Position numbers and translations under genes: made by a program
The notes under the pieces: generated by a model
Database searches by the model: none
What the model saw: only the letters and a program-made list of their open reading frames with translations
Told to the model about the DNA's origin: nothing
Shown: positions 23,080 to 31,603 of the stretch, piece by piece
Layout: each line of letters starts with the position of its first letter
Numbering within the stretch: position 1 is the stretch's first letter
Origin: UBA525 sp964589765
GTDB taxonomy: Archaea; Nanobdellota; Nanobdellia; Woesearchaeales; UBA525
Direction: 5' to 3'
Assembly: GCA_964589765.1 (NCBI GenBank)
Contig: CAZPUM010000012.1
Coordinates: forward strand, 1 to 35,215
DNA length: 35,215 nt

Positions 23080-23499
23080 ATGGCAAGAGGACAGGCATGG
23101 TCTATGGACTTGGTTATAGGTGTTCTCATATTCCTGCTTGCAGTGGGAATAATCTATTCTATTCTTTCAGCTAGGAGCGATGATAACACCCGTTCTTTGA
23201 AACTTCAATCGGAAGTTGTCGCGACCAAGCTGACAAATGACCCCACAGTTCTTGTAACAAACGGCAACAGACTGAGCATGACCTCTCTCGTGGGACTCGC
23301 ACAGAGAGCCGAAACTGATTACGCTGGTTTGAAACAGGAGTTGGGAGTTGAACATGACTTCTGCATATATCTAGTGGATGAAAACGGTAAACTCACATAT
23401 ATCACTGATGGCAGTTCTAACTACACAGGAATTGGCCCCGGAAGAGATGACGTCAACATTTCAGGAGTCCGTTGTGGCGAGAACTTCAAGATTAACTGA
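23080..23499 (+). CDS. Pilin-like membrane-anchored protein
   Basis: I chose ATG 23080 (MARGQAWSMDLVIGVLIFLLAVGIIYSIL), about 25 nt after a TTTTTAAAC box, giving 139 aa; ATG 23062 is an alternative. The RGQAWSMDLVIG start followed by one hydrophobic helix is the class III/type IV pilin-like signal used by archaeal pilus proteins, with possible cleavage after the Gly. The rest is a small extracellular domain with a C...C pair near the end (HDFCIYLVDENGK...GVRCGENF). It follows the PEGA gene and precedes a membrane protein, suggesting a surface-structure operon. Confidence 0.65.
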   Translation: MARGQAWSMDLVIGVLIFLLAVGIIYSILSARSDDNTRSLKLQSEVVATKLTNDPTVLVTNGNRLSMTSLVGLAQRAETDYAGLKQELGVEHDFCIYLVDENGKLTYITDGSSNYTGIGPGRDDVNISGVRCGENFKIN

Positions 23500-23501
23500 A
23501 A

Positions 23502-23927
23502 ATGATTATTCAGCTTATTTCATCATGTTTTGTTCTATACATGGTTCTGTTTATAGCCCGAAGAGTGGGAAAGAACGTGCCTGATGAGGTTGTACCCAGC
23601 AAAAAATACCTTGAACTTGCCAGGGACGCTCTGATGATAATTACTCTTGCACTAGCACTTTATCCTATTAATCTGTGGCTTTCCATTATTTTCGCAGTTC
23701 TATTAATAGTGGCCAGAATTTTCATTAACCTATCAAAAGGGTATACCTCAATAACAGGCATTACTGTTGGCTTGTGCTTTGCTCACCAATCTGAAATTTT
23801 TACTATTATCACGCTGATTCTTGTAGCCAATTTCTTATTTGGTCTAACTGAAAAAAAGCTGGAAAGTTTGGCCGCTCATGGTCTTATCCAACCCATAGGC
23901 GCATTGATTGTGTATGTCTTAATATGA
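23502..23927 (+). CDS. Small multi-pass membrane protein
   Basis: The 141-aa product has four hydrophobic segments (MIIQLISSCFVLYMVLFIA, ALMIITLALALYP, LSIIFAVLLIVARIF, IFTIITLILVANFLFG) plus a final short one. There is no recognised family. The ATG overlaps none of the pilin-like gene (2 nt apart), so the two are probably one transcript. It could be part of the same pilus or envelope machinery (inference from position only). Its end overlaps the convergent GDPD-like gene by 9 nt. Confidence 0.6.
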   Translation: MIIQLISSCFVLYMVLFIARRVGKNVPDEVVPSKKYLELARDALMIITLALALYPINLWLSIIFAVLLIVARIFINLSKGYTSITGITVGLCFAHQSEIFTIITLILVANFLFGLTEKKLESLAAHGLIQPIGALIVYVLI

Positions 23928-24671
23928 ATTTGACAAAAAGGCTTCAACCCCTGTTCGTCTTAAGAAATTGTTAACCATCTGTCTGTTAACTGTAAACGCA
24001 ACCAATTTAGCGCCTTTTTCAGAGACCTTATTAGAGAGGTTCGGCGAGCATAGTAGAGTAGGAGCAAGAACTATACTTATCGGTTCTGTCGGTAGTTTGG
24101 GTATTACCCTCTCTGAGGGTCTTATTCCAGGCCATCCTTCGTATGAAGTTGATGAAGAATACCTGAACAGCGTTTTCTTTCTTTGTTTTGTAGCGTGAAT
24201 ATGGACTGTCTCATAATTAGGAGTGGGGACACAAACACCGAGTCTAACCGATGGAATCTCATTATGAACTCTGTGAATATCCCCCCAGAACCAGGAAACA
24301 ATTGTTGTGTTATACAGTAAATCATGGGAAACTAGATGTTTTCTTAAACTTCTCAACTCCCCTATATCCCTGATGTCTAGAATAATCTCTTTTGACTCTG
24401 CATAAGTCGCAAAAAGTGCCAAAACAGAGTCCAAATCAAGAACGTCGTTTTTCAGAGAAGAGAGAGGTCTTGTGTGAATTTTCAGGACTGTTTGCTCGTT
24501 CAGTTTTTTTGGAACCACCCATCTTAAATCGTCTGTCAGATATATCTCAAAAAGAATGCCATCAATGTCAGACTTTAAAGCTTCTCTGATGCCAATAATT
24601 GAACATTCATCTTTGCCTCTACCTCTTCCTCTGTGGTTGAAAATTTTAGCTGAACTTGTGGAGTCGGACAT
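23919..24671 (-). CDS. GDPD-like TIM-barrel protein with an altered metal site
   Basis: The 250-aa product resembles glycerophosphodiester phosphodiesterases: NHRGRGRGKDE (H13, R14 at the usual HRG), GILFEIYLTDD (normal consensus D-x-E-x-D-x-x-x-T-x-D), then repeated beta/alpha elements, with a C-terminal FTVNRQMVNNFLRRTGVEAFLSN that matches the WTVN...GVDGIxTD end. The ENT motif after HRG is lost and the E-x-D acid pair is E-x-Y (E42, Y44), so catalysis by the known mechanism is doubtful. It is last of a six-gene operon; its ATG lies inside the alkyltransferase gene (26-nt overlap). Confidence 0.65.
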   Translation of the reverse strand: MSDSTSSAKIFNHRGRGRGKDECSIIGIREALKSDIDGILFEIYLTDDLRWVVPKKLNEQTVLKIHTRPLSSLKNDVLDLDSVLALFATYAESKEIILDIRDIGELRSLRKHLVSHDLLYNTTIVSWFWGDIHRVHNEIPSVRLGVCVPTPNYETVHIHATKQRKKTLFRYSSSTSYEGWPGIRPSERVIPKLPTEPISIVLAPTLLCSPNLSNKVSEKGAKLVAFTVNRQMVNNFLRRTGVEAFLSNSY

Positions 24672-24951
24672 CGAAATCTAAAACCTCACCCTCTTTTACA
24701 GTAACTCCTTCAGATTTTAGTATTGAAATCTTTTTTCGTATATTTGTTCCTGTTTTCTTTCCGTTAAAACCTCCGATTTTGCCATCCACAACTCTGTGGC
24801 AGGGTATTTTTGGAGCATAAGGGTTTCTTGCCTGACCTATGGCCTGAGGAGAACCGCATCTCAAAGCATTTGCCAATTCTGAGTATGTAGTAACTTTTCC
24901 CACAACATGCTCAATTTTTTTGTAGACCATTTCCTGAAACGCAGTTTTCAT
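24646..24951 (-). CDS. O6-alkylguanine DNA alkyltransferase / ATL-type protein
   Basis: The 101-aa product is the catalytic domain of MGMT alone: FQEMVYKKIEHVVGKVTTYSELANAL, the HTH-like SPQAIGQA, and the active-site IPCHRVVDGKIGGFNG (C51). The cysteine is present, so it should be a real alkyl acceptor rather than an ATL, which has Trp there. The N-terminal domain of long MGMTs is absent, and the length is usual for short forms. It overlaps the upstream kinase gene by 4 nt (ATGA), a sign of translational coupling. Confidence 0.85.
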   Translation of the reverse strand: MKTAFQEMVYKKIEHVVGKVTTYSELANALRCGSPQAIGQARNPYAPKIPCHRVVDGKIGGFNGKKTGTNIRKKISILKSEGVTVKEGEVLDFDVRLHKFS

Positions 24952-25541
24952 CCTTTAACCTCATTCAATATACACATGAAGGATTTTTCAGAGAAATCTT
25001 CTTTGTATTGTTTAGCAAGAACCCTAATCTTTTCTTTGTCAAACTGAATCCCTTTATGTTTCAATGTCTCATTTAATCTACCACTGATAAGCCACTGGGA
25101 AAGTTGAGTAACATTCTTAGGTTTTTCAGTTTCAGTGGCCCTTTCAAAGTCTATCTGTACAGGACCATGACAACTCATCAGTATATGCTTGTAGGGTCGA
25201 GTCATCTCTTTCTTGCTTATTCCCATTTTGTCAAGAGCCCTACACTGGTTTAGAATATCAACAAGGGCATTAATAATTGAATCAGAGTTTTGTTTTTCAG
25301 CCCAACCAAGAAATTCAAGCCCCTCTACGAATTCCATAACAATACGATTTCTTTCATACAATATCAGTTTTGGACCTATACCTTTTTTGTTAACTTTTAG
25401 AAGCATTTTAGCTTCATTGCTTAGCGTATTAACTACAGAATCAGGGTTTTTCTCTTTTACAAGAACAGTCTTCCCATCAAGTTTTGCCTTGTAAGTCAGA
25501 CCGCGTTTACCTTTTGCATAAAACTCTCTTTCTTTCAGCAT
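24948..25541 (-). CDS. COG2112-like predicted serine/threonine protein kinase
   Basis: I chose ATG 25541 (MLKEREFYAKG), with AAGGTG about 5 nt upstream; the GTG at 25547 is part of that site. The 197-aa product has AKGKRGLTYKAKLDGKTVLVKEK (Gly-rich loop and Lys), NEAKMLLKVN (Glu), RIVMEFVEG (hinge) and, at the end, YKHILMSCHGPVQIDFERA (an IDFE variant of the DFG). This fits the archaeal COG2112 group, related to RIO/Bud32 kinases, in which the catalytic HxD is replaced. The role is unknown; relatives are often near translation or DNA-repair genes, as here (HemK2, MGMT). The start overlaps the HemK2 end by 7 nt. Confidence 0.75.
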   Translation of the reverse strand: MLKEREFYAKGKRGLTYKAKLDGKTVLVKEKNPDSVVNTLSNEAKMLLKVNKKGIGPKLILYERNRIVMEFVEGLEFLGWAEKQNSDSIINALVDILNQCRALDKMGISKKEMTRPYKHILMSCHGPVQIDFERATETEKPKNVTQLSQWLISGRLNETLKHKGIQFDKEKIRVLAKQYKEDFSEKSFMCILNEVKG

Positions 25542-26062
25542 AGCCACACCTTGTAAACATAAAGTCTTTCAAAGAACATCGCAAGCACTTTCTCCTCTGA
25601 AAAACAGTACCCCAATTTTTTCAATTCCGCATCTATACGGTCTTTGTTTGTCAAAGAACTGAACAAAAACAGTATTCTCCCATCTTTGTTAAGATGGGCT
25701 TTAGCCTCTTTGAGAAACTCCAGGCTCCATTCAAAGCCGTTAGGCCCTCCATATAAAGCGGGGTCTCTGTCAGATTTTTCATCTGGAAGGTATGGAGGGT
25801 TACAGATTATAGTGTCGAATTTTTCTTCAGCAAGATTACTGAACATATCACTTTGCTTTGCAAAGATTTTCTCTCCTTTGAGTTCTTTTACAGCTACAGG
25901 GTTACAGTCAACTGCAATAACCTCTGTAACTTCTGCTTTTTCTGCTGCGGTTTTTGCCTGGATGCCTGAACCTGTCCCCATATCAAGGACTCTGCCCACA
26001 GCATGTTCAATCACAACCTCTTTAAGAAGTTCAGAGTCCTCTCTTGGCTGATAAACATCCAT
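25535..26062 (-). CDS. HemK2/Mtq2-like class I methyltransferase
   Basis: The 175-aa product starts MDVYQPREDSELL, the YxPxEDSxLL signature of the HemK2/N6AMT1 group. The SAM motif I is DMGTGSG (27-33). The acid for ribose is in VDCNP (51-55) and the catalytic NPPY is at 88-91, followed by LPD. Known relatives methylate the Gln of the GGQ motif in aRF1/eRF1, with Trm112 as activator; PrmC-type N-terminal domains are absent as expected. It lies 24 nt downstream of the HhH-GPD gene and overlaps the kinase gene. Confidence 0.85.
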   Translation of the reverse strand: MDVYQPREDSELLKEVVIEHAVGRVLDMGTGSGIQAKTAAEKAEVTEVIAVDCNPVAVKELKGEKIFAKQSDMFSNLAEEKFDTIICNPPYLPDEKSDRDPALYGGPNGFEWSLEFLKEAKAHLNKDGRILFLFSSLTNKDRIDAELKKLGYCFSEEKVLAMFFERLYVYKVWLC

Positions 26063-26086
26063 AACTGTTGAGATTGGGCATGGCTC

Positions 26087-26677
26087 TTAAACCTTTTTCT
26101 CATGCCCACTGTATTTTCGCCAAAGAATCAGGTCGTATTCAGCTATTGGCATTCCTGCCTGGTCGGCGTACAGGAGAAATATCTCTTCCAGCTCGAAGTA
26201 TTTTTTTCCTGAAGGCGTGCCTTTTGGCGCAGGATGCCCTTTTTCTCTTAGAAACTTCAGGATATGAGTGTCCAATACTGCGTGTCTTTGGTTTGGTCTT
26301 GTGTGAAGGATGAAAAACCTGCTTGTTTTCGGGCCAACCCCATGAATTAATTCTAATTCTTCTACAGACACTTTTCGCAAGTTGATGTTTGTGCGTACTG
26401 TTTGTTGGAATGCCTTTGATATTTTTGTGTATTGACCAAGACCGTGTTTTTTCAATCCCGTTTTTAGAAGCTCGTTTTTCAGGAGATACTTCACTTTTTT
26501 GAAAGGTGATTTTTCAAGTTCAGATTTTGGCAGTAGTTCTTTGTCATTCAGCAGATTGTGAAGGTTTAAAGCTGTTCTCAATGCGGGCTTACCTGCTACA
26601 CAGATAACAAAAAGCCATAGCTCTTCTAGTTCAGAATCAGTTCTGCTAAAATCCGTTATGTTAACAGGATCTATCAT
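26087..26677 (-). CDS. HhH-GPD-type DNA repair glycosylase
   Basis: The 196-aa product is helical and contains ELIHGVGPKTSRFFIL (helix-hairpin-helix with the Lys of bifunctional glycosylases) followed by HAVLDTHILKFL (catalytic Asp). This is the core of the HhH-GPD superfamily (endonuclease III, OGG, AGOG). No Cys cluster for 4Fe-4S is present. The N-terminal part (LWLFVICVAGKPALRTA) matches no specific family. It overlaps the upstream winged-helix gene by 4 nt (ATGA). The lesion it acts on is not predictable. Confidence 0.7.
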   Translation of the reverse strand: MIDPVNITDFSRTDSELEELWLFVICVAGKPALRTALNLHNLLNDKELLPKSELEKSPFKKVKYLLKNELLKTGLKKHGLGQYTKISKAFQQTVRTNINLRKVSVEELELIHGVGPKTSRFFILHTRPNQRHAVLDTHILKFLREKGHPAPKGTPSGKKYFELEEIFLLYADQAGMPIAEYDLILWRKYSGHEKKV

Positions 26678-27132
26678 TTCAAGAACGTGTTGTCAATCTC
26701 TTCTATATACTCCTTGACACGGGAGATTATGCTTGACATGTAATACTTCTCAATGTTCTCTTCAAAAATTTCTTTTATTGTAGTGTTTTCTCTTATTCTA
26801 TAATAGTTTTTGACTTTCTCTACAACGAAAACATCTCTTAATCTCAGCAGTTGTTTCCTTATATTTGAAGGGGCTATCCCAAGAAGTTCGAGACCTGCCT
26901 CTTTTCTTTTTTCTACAACTCTGTGTTCAACTTCAGTAGAGGATAATTCACGTTCGGCTTCAAGAATAACCTGTAACACATCAACAACAACATCCCTACT
27001 GTCCCCCGGTTGTAACAATCCTAATGAAAGACAGAGTTTTCTCACCAACTCTCTCTTAGATTCACCACTAGGCTTCTCATATTTACGAAGTGTTATCTCC
27101 GCCAACGGTGTATCTACACTAATACGCGCCAA
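26674..27132 (-). CDS. Conserved archaeal winged-helix protein
   Basis: The 152-aa product begins with a TTG codon, supported by GAGGGGG about 8 nt upstream and a TATA-like TTTAAATATG about 40 nt upstream; no better start codon exists. Its N-terminus reads ITLRKYEKP...KRELVRKLCLSLGLLQPGDSRDVVVDVLQVIL, which I recognise as a conserved archaeal pattern without a known function. Residues about 65-115 are a winged HTH (LSSTEVEHRVVEKRKEAGLELLGIAPSNIRKQLLRLRDVFVVEKVKNYYRI). It is first in the six-gene operon and may regulate it. Confidence 0.65.
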   Translation of the reverse strand: MARISVDTPLAEITLRKYEKPSGESKRELVRKLCLSLGLLQPGDSRDVVVDVLQVILEAERELSSTEVEHRVVEKRKEAGLELLGIAPSNIRKQLLRLRDVFVVEKVKNYYRIRENTTIKEIFEENIEKYYMSSIISRVKEYIEEIDNTFLK

Positions 27133-27212
27133 ACTTTAAACCCCCTCAGAATCGTTGAGAAGTGTGGCATATTTAAACGTTTTGCTAATAAGTTTTTATC
27201 AGCGAGGAGTGA

Positions 27213-27872
27213 TTATTGTTTTGGCTTACCTGGAACAAAGTGGTGATAAATACACCTGGCTTCGTATGTTCGTATATTTCCTTGCTCATCGCAACCCTCA
27301 GAATCCTGGACAACATCCAAGGGGTCATCATACGGAGCAGGTCTTCCGTTCAATAATCTCTGAGTTCTCTGAGCAACCCTTCCACATTGCCCATCTGAAT
27401 CAACATACATACAGAAAGGCCATGGTTTCATTACTTCATGGGCATCAAAAATAAGTTGTGGCATTGACCTATAGCCTTTGCCTGTGAAATCAGTATCAAG
27501 ACCTGCTACAACCACATTTTTTCCAGCAGCGCGTAGAGAATGAACTACTTCAACAAGAGACTCATCAAAGAACTGTCCTTCATCTATTCCTACCACATCC
27601 TTATCTCTCGCGAGCCATAACAGTTCCTTTGGATTGTTTTCATCAACCAACTCTGCTTCAAAAGGTTCTCTTCCAGAACGCGTGTAAATATTTGGACTTC
27701 TTGTGTCCCGCTTTGGTTTGTAAAGACCAATCTGAATTCCCGAACCTTGTTTATGGTATCTTAGTTTTTCTAAACGTTCGATAAGCCTATCAGACTTTCC
27801 GCTAAACATACAGGCGGCAATTACCTCTAACCACTCCGGTTTGTAATACGGATTATATTCCATCTTAATCAT
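27213..27872 (-). CDS. tdk: Thymidine kinase (type II)
   Basis: The 219-aa product has the P-loop AACMFSGKSDRLI, the conserved VVGIDEGQFFDE (catalytic Glu region) and AGLDTDFTGKGY. Zinc-binding cysteines near FCMYVDSDGQCG and the C-terminal ARCIYHHF are partly spaced as in type II enzymes. The enzyme phosphorylates thymidine (salvage of dTMP). The ATG overlaps the ileS stop by 8 nt. A long extra stretch after the zinc region is seen (PLDVVQDSEGCDEQGNIRTYE). A salvage kinase is notable in a small genome that may take up nucleosides. Confidence 0.85.
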   Translation of the reverse strand: MIKMEYNPYYKPEWLEVIAACMFSGKSDRLIERLEKLRYHKQGSGIQIGLYKPKRDTRSPNIYTRSGREPFEAELVDENNPKELLWLARDKDVVGIDEGQFFDESLVEVVHSLRAAGKNVVVAGLDTDFTGKGYRSMPQLIFDAHEVMKPWPFCMYVDSDGQCGRVAQRTQRLLNGRPAPYDDPLDVVQDSEGCDEQGNIRTYEARCIYHHFVPGKPKQ

Positions 27873-30800
27873 CCATGAAGAATCCTATGAGAATCTTTCT
27901 ATCCTTAATGATACCTTCATCTAAAGTTGTATTAGTGGAGGATAGCGAATCTATAAAGACCAGACTTTTTGCACCAGTTCTATCCAATATCAACTCCTTG
28001 TAGGTTTCAAGCTCTTTTGTGTCTCCCGCAAGTTCTAGGACAATTCTGTCCGTTTTTACAAGACCTGCTTTTTTCCTTAACTGTTGAGTTCTTCGCACTA
28101 CCTCGCGGGCAAACCCTTCAGCTTCCAACTCTGGCGTTCTTGTTGTGTCTAGAAAGACTCTCAAGTTTGGAACCTCTGCAAAAATAAATGGTTCAACAGC
28201 AGTCCTTGATACCTTTAGATGCTCTTCATTTATTTCATATCCCTGGATTTCCACAGAGCTCTTCTCTTCTTTGAGCATCAAATCTATTTTCTCCTTGTTT
28301 TTGTTGGCTATTTCAATAACCTCTGCCGTTTTTTCTCCGAACTCTCTTCCAAGCTTTCCAAAGTCAAGTTTCCATTCGTATTCTAAAGGCGCTTTTCCAA
28401 AAGTGATTTTTTTAATGTTTGTCTGGTGAATTATGAGCTCATTCATGTGCTCGATAGGAACTCTTAATTCTTCATTACACTCTATTTTCGCTTCAGCTAT
28501 TGGCCATCTGGTTCCAATCTGGGCTTTGTCCCTGGCACTAAGAATGGCAGTGATAACATCCTTCCCAACTTGGAAATCTTTCTCAAGCTCTCGGTTTTGA
28601 AAATCTTTGTCCGGTTGTGGCCAAGGTTTAAAATGAACAGATTGCTCTTGACAGAGTTCAGGGAATACTGCCTTGATGTTTTGATAGGCCTGTTCTGTAA
28701 TAAAAGGCACTATTGGCGCTAACAAAGTAAGACCTTGAAGCATACAGTGTGCCAATGTGCTTACAACCACCAATTTTTCCTCGTCAGTTCCCGTTGATTT
28801 ATCCCTTACTAGCTGAATATATGTTCTGCTAAGTTCAAGAAGGAAATCCTCTGGATAGTTTGGCACCGTATTCAGTTTGTAATCATCCATATCCTTAGTC
28901 ATATTTTTTATTGCGGTCTGAAGTTTTGAAAGAATGTATTTTTCTTCAGTGCCAAGTTTATCTTTAATATCTAAGATTGGTTTTGGTGAGATTCCGTTTA
29001 CGGCAGAAAGTTCAATAAGGAACTTGTGTGTGTTCCAGTAAACAACAAGGTTTCTGAACTTTACTTCGAGGTCATCAAAGTTGTAGTTCATATCATACCC
29101 TGGATTTGCGGCACCAATCATGTAGTACCTGGTAGCGTCTACACCGTATTTTTCAGTTACCTCCTCAGGAAGAATATAGTTACCTACAGATTTACTCATC
29201 TTTCTTCCTTGAGAATCATTAACAAACCCATGCATGTAGACCGCTTTAAAAGCGGGCTTGTCCATGCTAACCATACTCGCCACATGGAGAAGATTAAACC
29301 ATCCACGAATTTGGTCCTTACCTTCCAAAATAAAACTGGATGGGAACCATTCTTTGAAGAACTCTTCTGTATGCGGGAAATCCAAACAACTCCAGGAGGC
29401 TGTTCCCGCATCCACCCAGACGTCAAGAACGTCTGGCACTCTGCGGTATTTCTTACCGTCTTTTTCTATTATAATAGGGTCAACTGTTGGGATGTGAAGG
29501 TCTTCTGGTAGCTCTTTAAGATTTGCCAGCTCTGCGAGCTCCTTTGCACTCCCAACCACAATAAAATCATCAGGGTCTGTTTCGTTTCTCCAAACAGGAA
29601 GGGGTGTTCCCCAAAACCTCTGCCTGCTGATGCTGTTATCCCTGAGGTTTTCCAACCAGGAATTAAAAGCGTTGTACGCAGCCTTAGGCTGCCACTTTAT
29701 CTGGTTGTTTTCCTTAATCATCTCGTCCTTGATATCCTCAACCTTGAGGAACCATTGTTTTGTAGTTCTGAAAATCACGGGTTTTTTGCTTCGTTCCCCG
29801 AACGGATACTCATGAACATAATCATGAGTAAACAATAGATTTCCAGTTGAGTCTATCTTTTCGATAAACTTGTCATCTTCATCTTTTGCCCTTAGGCCCT
29901 CAAACCCAGGAAGCTCTCTCACGTAACCATGTTGGTCTAGGGTGTTAAAAGGCTTGACACCATTTCTGTAACCAACCTCATAATCTTCTGGACCGCAACC
30001 AGGTGCGCAATGGACCAGACCAGTTCCTGTGCTAGTATCAACATACTCCGTACTCATAAGGATTGTGTGAACATTTGGCATGCCCTCTTTCAGTTGGGCA
30101 TAGTGCGGTATAGTGTCCGCAAAAATGTGAGTGTACCCCTTTCCTATCAGTTCTTCACCTTGGAACTCCTCAATAATTTCATGTTCAACATTCAATTTCT
30201 TTCTGAAGAAGTCATCAACAAGGTCTTTCGCAACAACCCAAGTTTCCTTTTTTCCTTTCCACGCAACTTTAACTCTCGCATATGTAACTTCAGGGTTTGC
30301 CATCATGGCAAGATTATATGGGATTGTCCACGGGGTTGTTGTCCAAATAACAAACCAGTCATCTGAATCTGTGGCTTTAAACTTAACATAAATTGCTTTA
30401 TCCTCAACCTGTTCATAAACAAGTTCATGTTTAGCCAAAGCCGTTGCCGAGTGAGCATCCCACGTCATGGCGCGCTCGCCCTCATACAAACGTTCTTTTT
30501 CGTGTGCCTGTTTGATTAGCCACCATTCCCCCTCAATCCATTCACGGCTGATTGTCTGGTATGCGTTTTCAAAATCCATCCAAACTCCAAGGTCTTTGAA
30601 AACTTTGTTCATTTCCAGAAGGTTGGTTACACAAAGTTCACGGCAAGCATCTATGAACTTCTGAACACCGAATTTTTCAACAGCCTCTCTTCCTGAAATG
30701 CCTAGCTCTTTTTCTGTAGCGTGCTCGGTTGGAAGTCCGTGCATATCATAACCAGCCCTGTCCCAGACGTGGAAACCACGCATACGCTTGTACCTAAGTA

Positions 30801-30993
30801 CAAGGTCCTTCAGGGCTTTGTTCCAGGCGGTTCCAATATGGACCTTTCCACTAGTATATGGTGGCCCGTCAAGAAAGTAAAATTTTTCCTTGTTTTTTTG
30901 GGAGAGTGCCTTGGCCTGCTCGTAGATTTTTTTCTCAGCCCAGAACTCTCTAACACTGTCCTGGACATCTTGGAACTGGTATCCCCCTGCCAT
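27865..30993 (-). CDS. ileS: Isoleucyl-tRNA synthetase
   Basis: The 1042-aa product is a class I synthetase. The HIGH box reads VHIGT (residues 51-55), preceded by PPYTSGK; the KMSKS box is intact (GRKMSKSVGNY, about residue 598). The CP1 editing domain is present (DDWFVIWTTTPWTIPYNLAMM, TGTGLVHCAPGCGPEDYEVG). The C-terminal region lacks bacterial zinc cysteines and has the long tail of the archaeal/eukaryal type. A CCTTTTTAAAAC box 28 nt upstream of the ATG gives a leaderless message. It forms an operon with thymidine kinase. Confidence 0.97.
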   Translation of the reverse strand: MAGGYQFQDVQDSVREFWAEKKIYEQAKALSQKNKEKFYFLDGPPYTSGKVHIGTAWNKALKDLVLRYKRMRGFHVWDRAGYDMHGLPTEHATEKELGISGREAVEKFGVQKFIDACRELCVTNLLEMNKVFKDLGVWMDFENAYQTISREWIEGEWWLIKQAHEKERLYEGERAMTWDAHSATALAKHELVYEQVEDKAIYVKFKATDSDDWFVIWTTTPWTIPYNLAMMANPEVTYARVKVAWKGKKETWVVAKDLVDDFFRKKLNVEHEIIEEFQGEELIGKGYTHIFADTIPHYAQLKEGMPNVHTILMSTEYVDTSTGTGLVHCAPGCGPEDYEVGYRNGVKPFNTLDQHGYVRELPGFEGLRAKDEDDKFIEKIDSTGNLLFTHDYVHEYPFGERSKKPVIFRTTKQWFLKVEDIKDEMIKENNQIKWQPKAAYNAFNSWLENLRDNSISRQRFWGTPLPVWRNETDPDDFIVVGSAKELAELANLKELPEDLHIPTVDPIIIEKDGKKYRRVPDVLDVWVDAGTASWSCLDFPHTEEFFKEWFPSSFILEGKDQIRGWFNLLHVASMVSMDKPAFKAVYMHGFVNDSQGRKMSKSVGNYILPEEVTEKYGVDATRYYMIGAANPGYDMNYNFDDLEVKFRNLVVYWNTHKFLIELSAVNGISPKPILDIKDKLGTEEKYILSKLQTAIKNMTKDMDDYKLNTVPNYPEDFLLELSRTYIQLVRDKSTGTDEEKLVVVSTLAHCMLQGLTLLAPIVPFITEQAYQNIKAVFPELCQEQSVHFKPWPQPDKDFQNRELEKDFQVGKDVITAILSARDKAQIGTRWPIAEAKIECNEELRVPIEHMNELIIHQTNIKKITFGKAPLEYEWKLDFGKLGREFGEKTAEVIEIANKNKEKIDLMLKEEKSSVEIQGYEINEEHLKVSRTAVEPFIFAEVPNLRVFLDTTRTPELEAEGFAREVVRRTQQLRKKAGLVKTDRIVLELAGDTKELETYKELILDRTGAKSLVFIDSLSSTNTTLDEGIIKDRKILIGFFMDD

Positions 30994-31088
30994 AGTCGAT
31001 GAGGCTCTACTGAGTTTTAAAAAGGTATCGTCTAGAAACTGGCCAGTGGATACTAATGCTTAAAAAGCGCAGTCTCTCAGGATGAATT

Positions 31089-31580
31089 GTGAGAACCCGT
31101 TCAAAAGTTCATGTAACCTGCCCTGTCTGCGGATTCCAACTCAGAGGAAGTTACAAAGAAGGGTACCGCTGTGCTAAATGCCACACACACTACAGCACGA
31201 AGTTTGTGCGTCATTTACGACGAAGTGAGATAAAACACATGATTCATTCACACTTTGTAGAAGGACCTGCAAAAGAGGAGGTCGTTGAAGAAAGCACTAT
31301 AATTATAGATGACTCCGAAAAAGAGATTGAGTCCGCAATACAAGAGGCAAGAAGAGTAAACGTTGGCAAACTTGAAGACCTCTTCGATGATGGCGAGTAT
31401 ATAGAGATTCACCCATCAGAGTTTGTACGAGAAGAACCCCCATTACCATTTTCTAAAGAAAAAAACAAGATTAATGAGTACACCGTGAAGCATATTTCTG
31501 AGACGCGAAACAGGCCTAAAAAGAGTACAAAAAAGAGGGTACGACAAAAAAAAGTTGTTAAAAAGAGGAAAACTAAATAA
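31089..31580 (+). CDS. Zinc-ribbon protein with basic C-terminal tail
   Basis: The start is GTG 31089, about 26 nt after a GCTTAAAAAGC box. The 163-aa product has one zinc ribbon, VTCPVCGFQLRGSYKEGYRCAKCHTHY (two CxxC), then an acidic middle segment (EEVVEESTIIIDDSEKEIESAI) and a Lys/Arg-rich tail (STKKRVRQKKVVKKRKTK). That layout suggests nucleic-acid binding. I do not recognise a named family. The neighbour at 31604 is on the same strand but has its own TATA box. Confidence 0.6.
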   Translation: MRTRSKVHVTCPVCGFQLRGSYKEGYRCAKCHTHYSTKFVRHLRRSEIKHMIHSHFVEGPAKEEVVEESTIIIDDSEKEIESAIQEARRVNVGKLEDLFDDGEYIEIHPSEFVREEPPLPFSKEKNKINEYTVKHISETRNRPKKSTKKRVRQKKVVKKRKTK

Positions 31581-31603
31581 ATTGAGTTTTAATTCCAAAA
31601 CTA

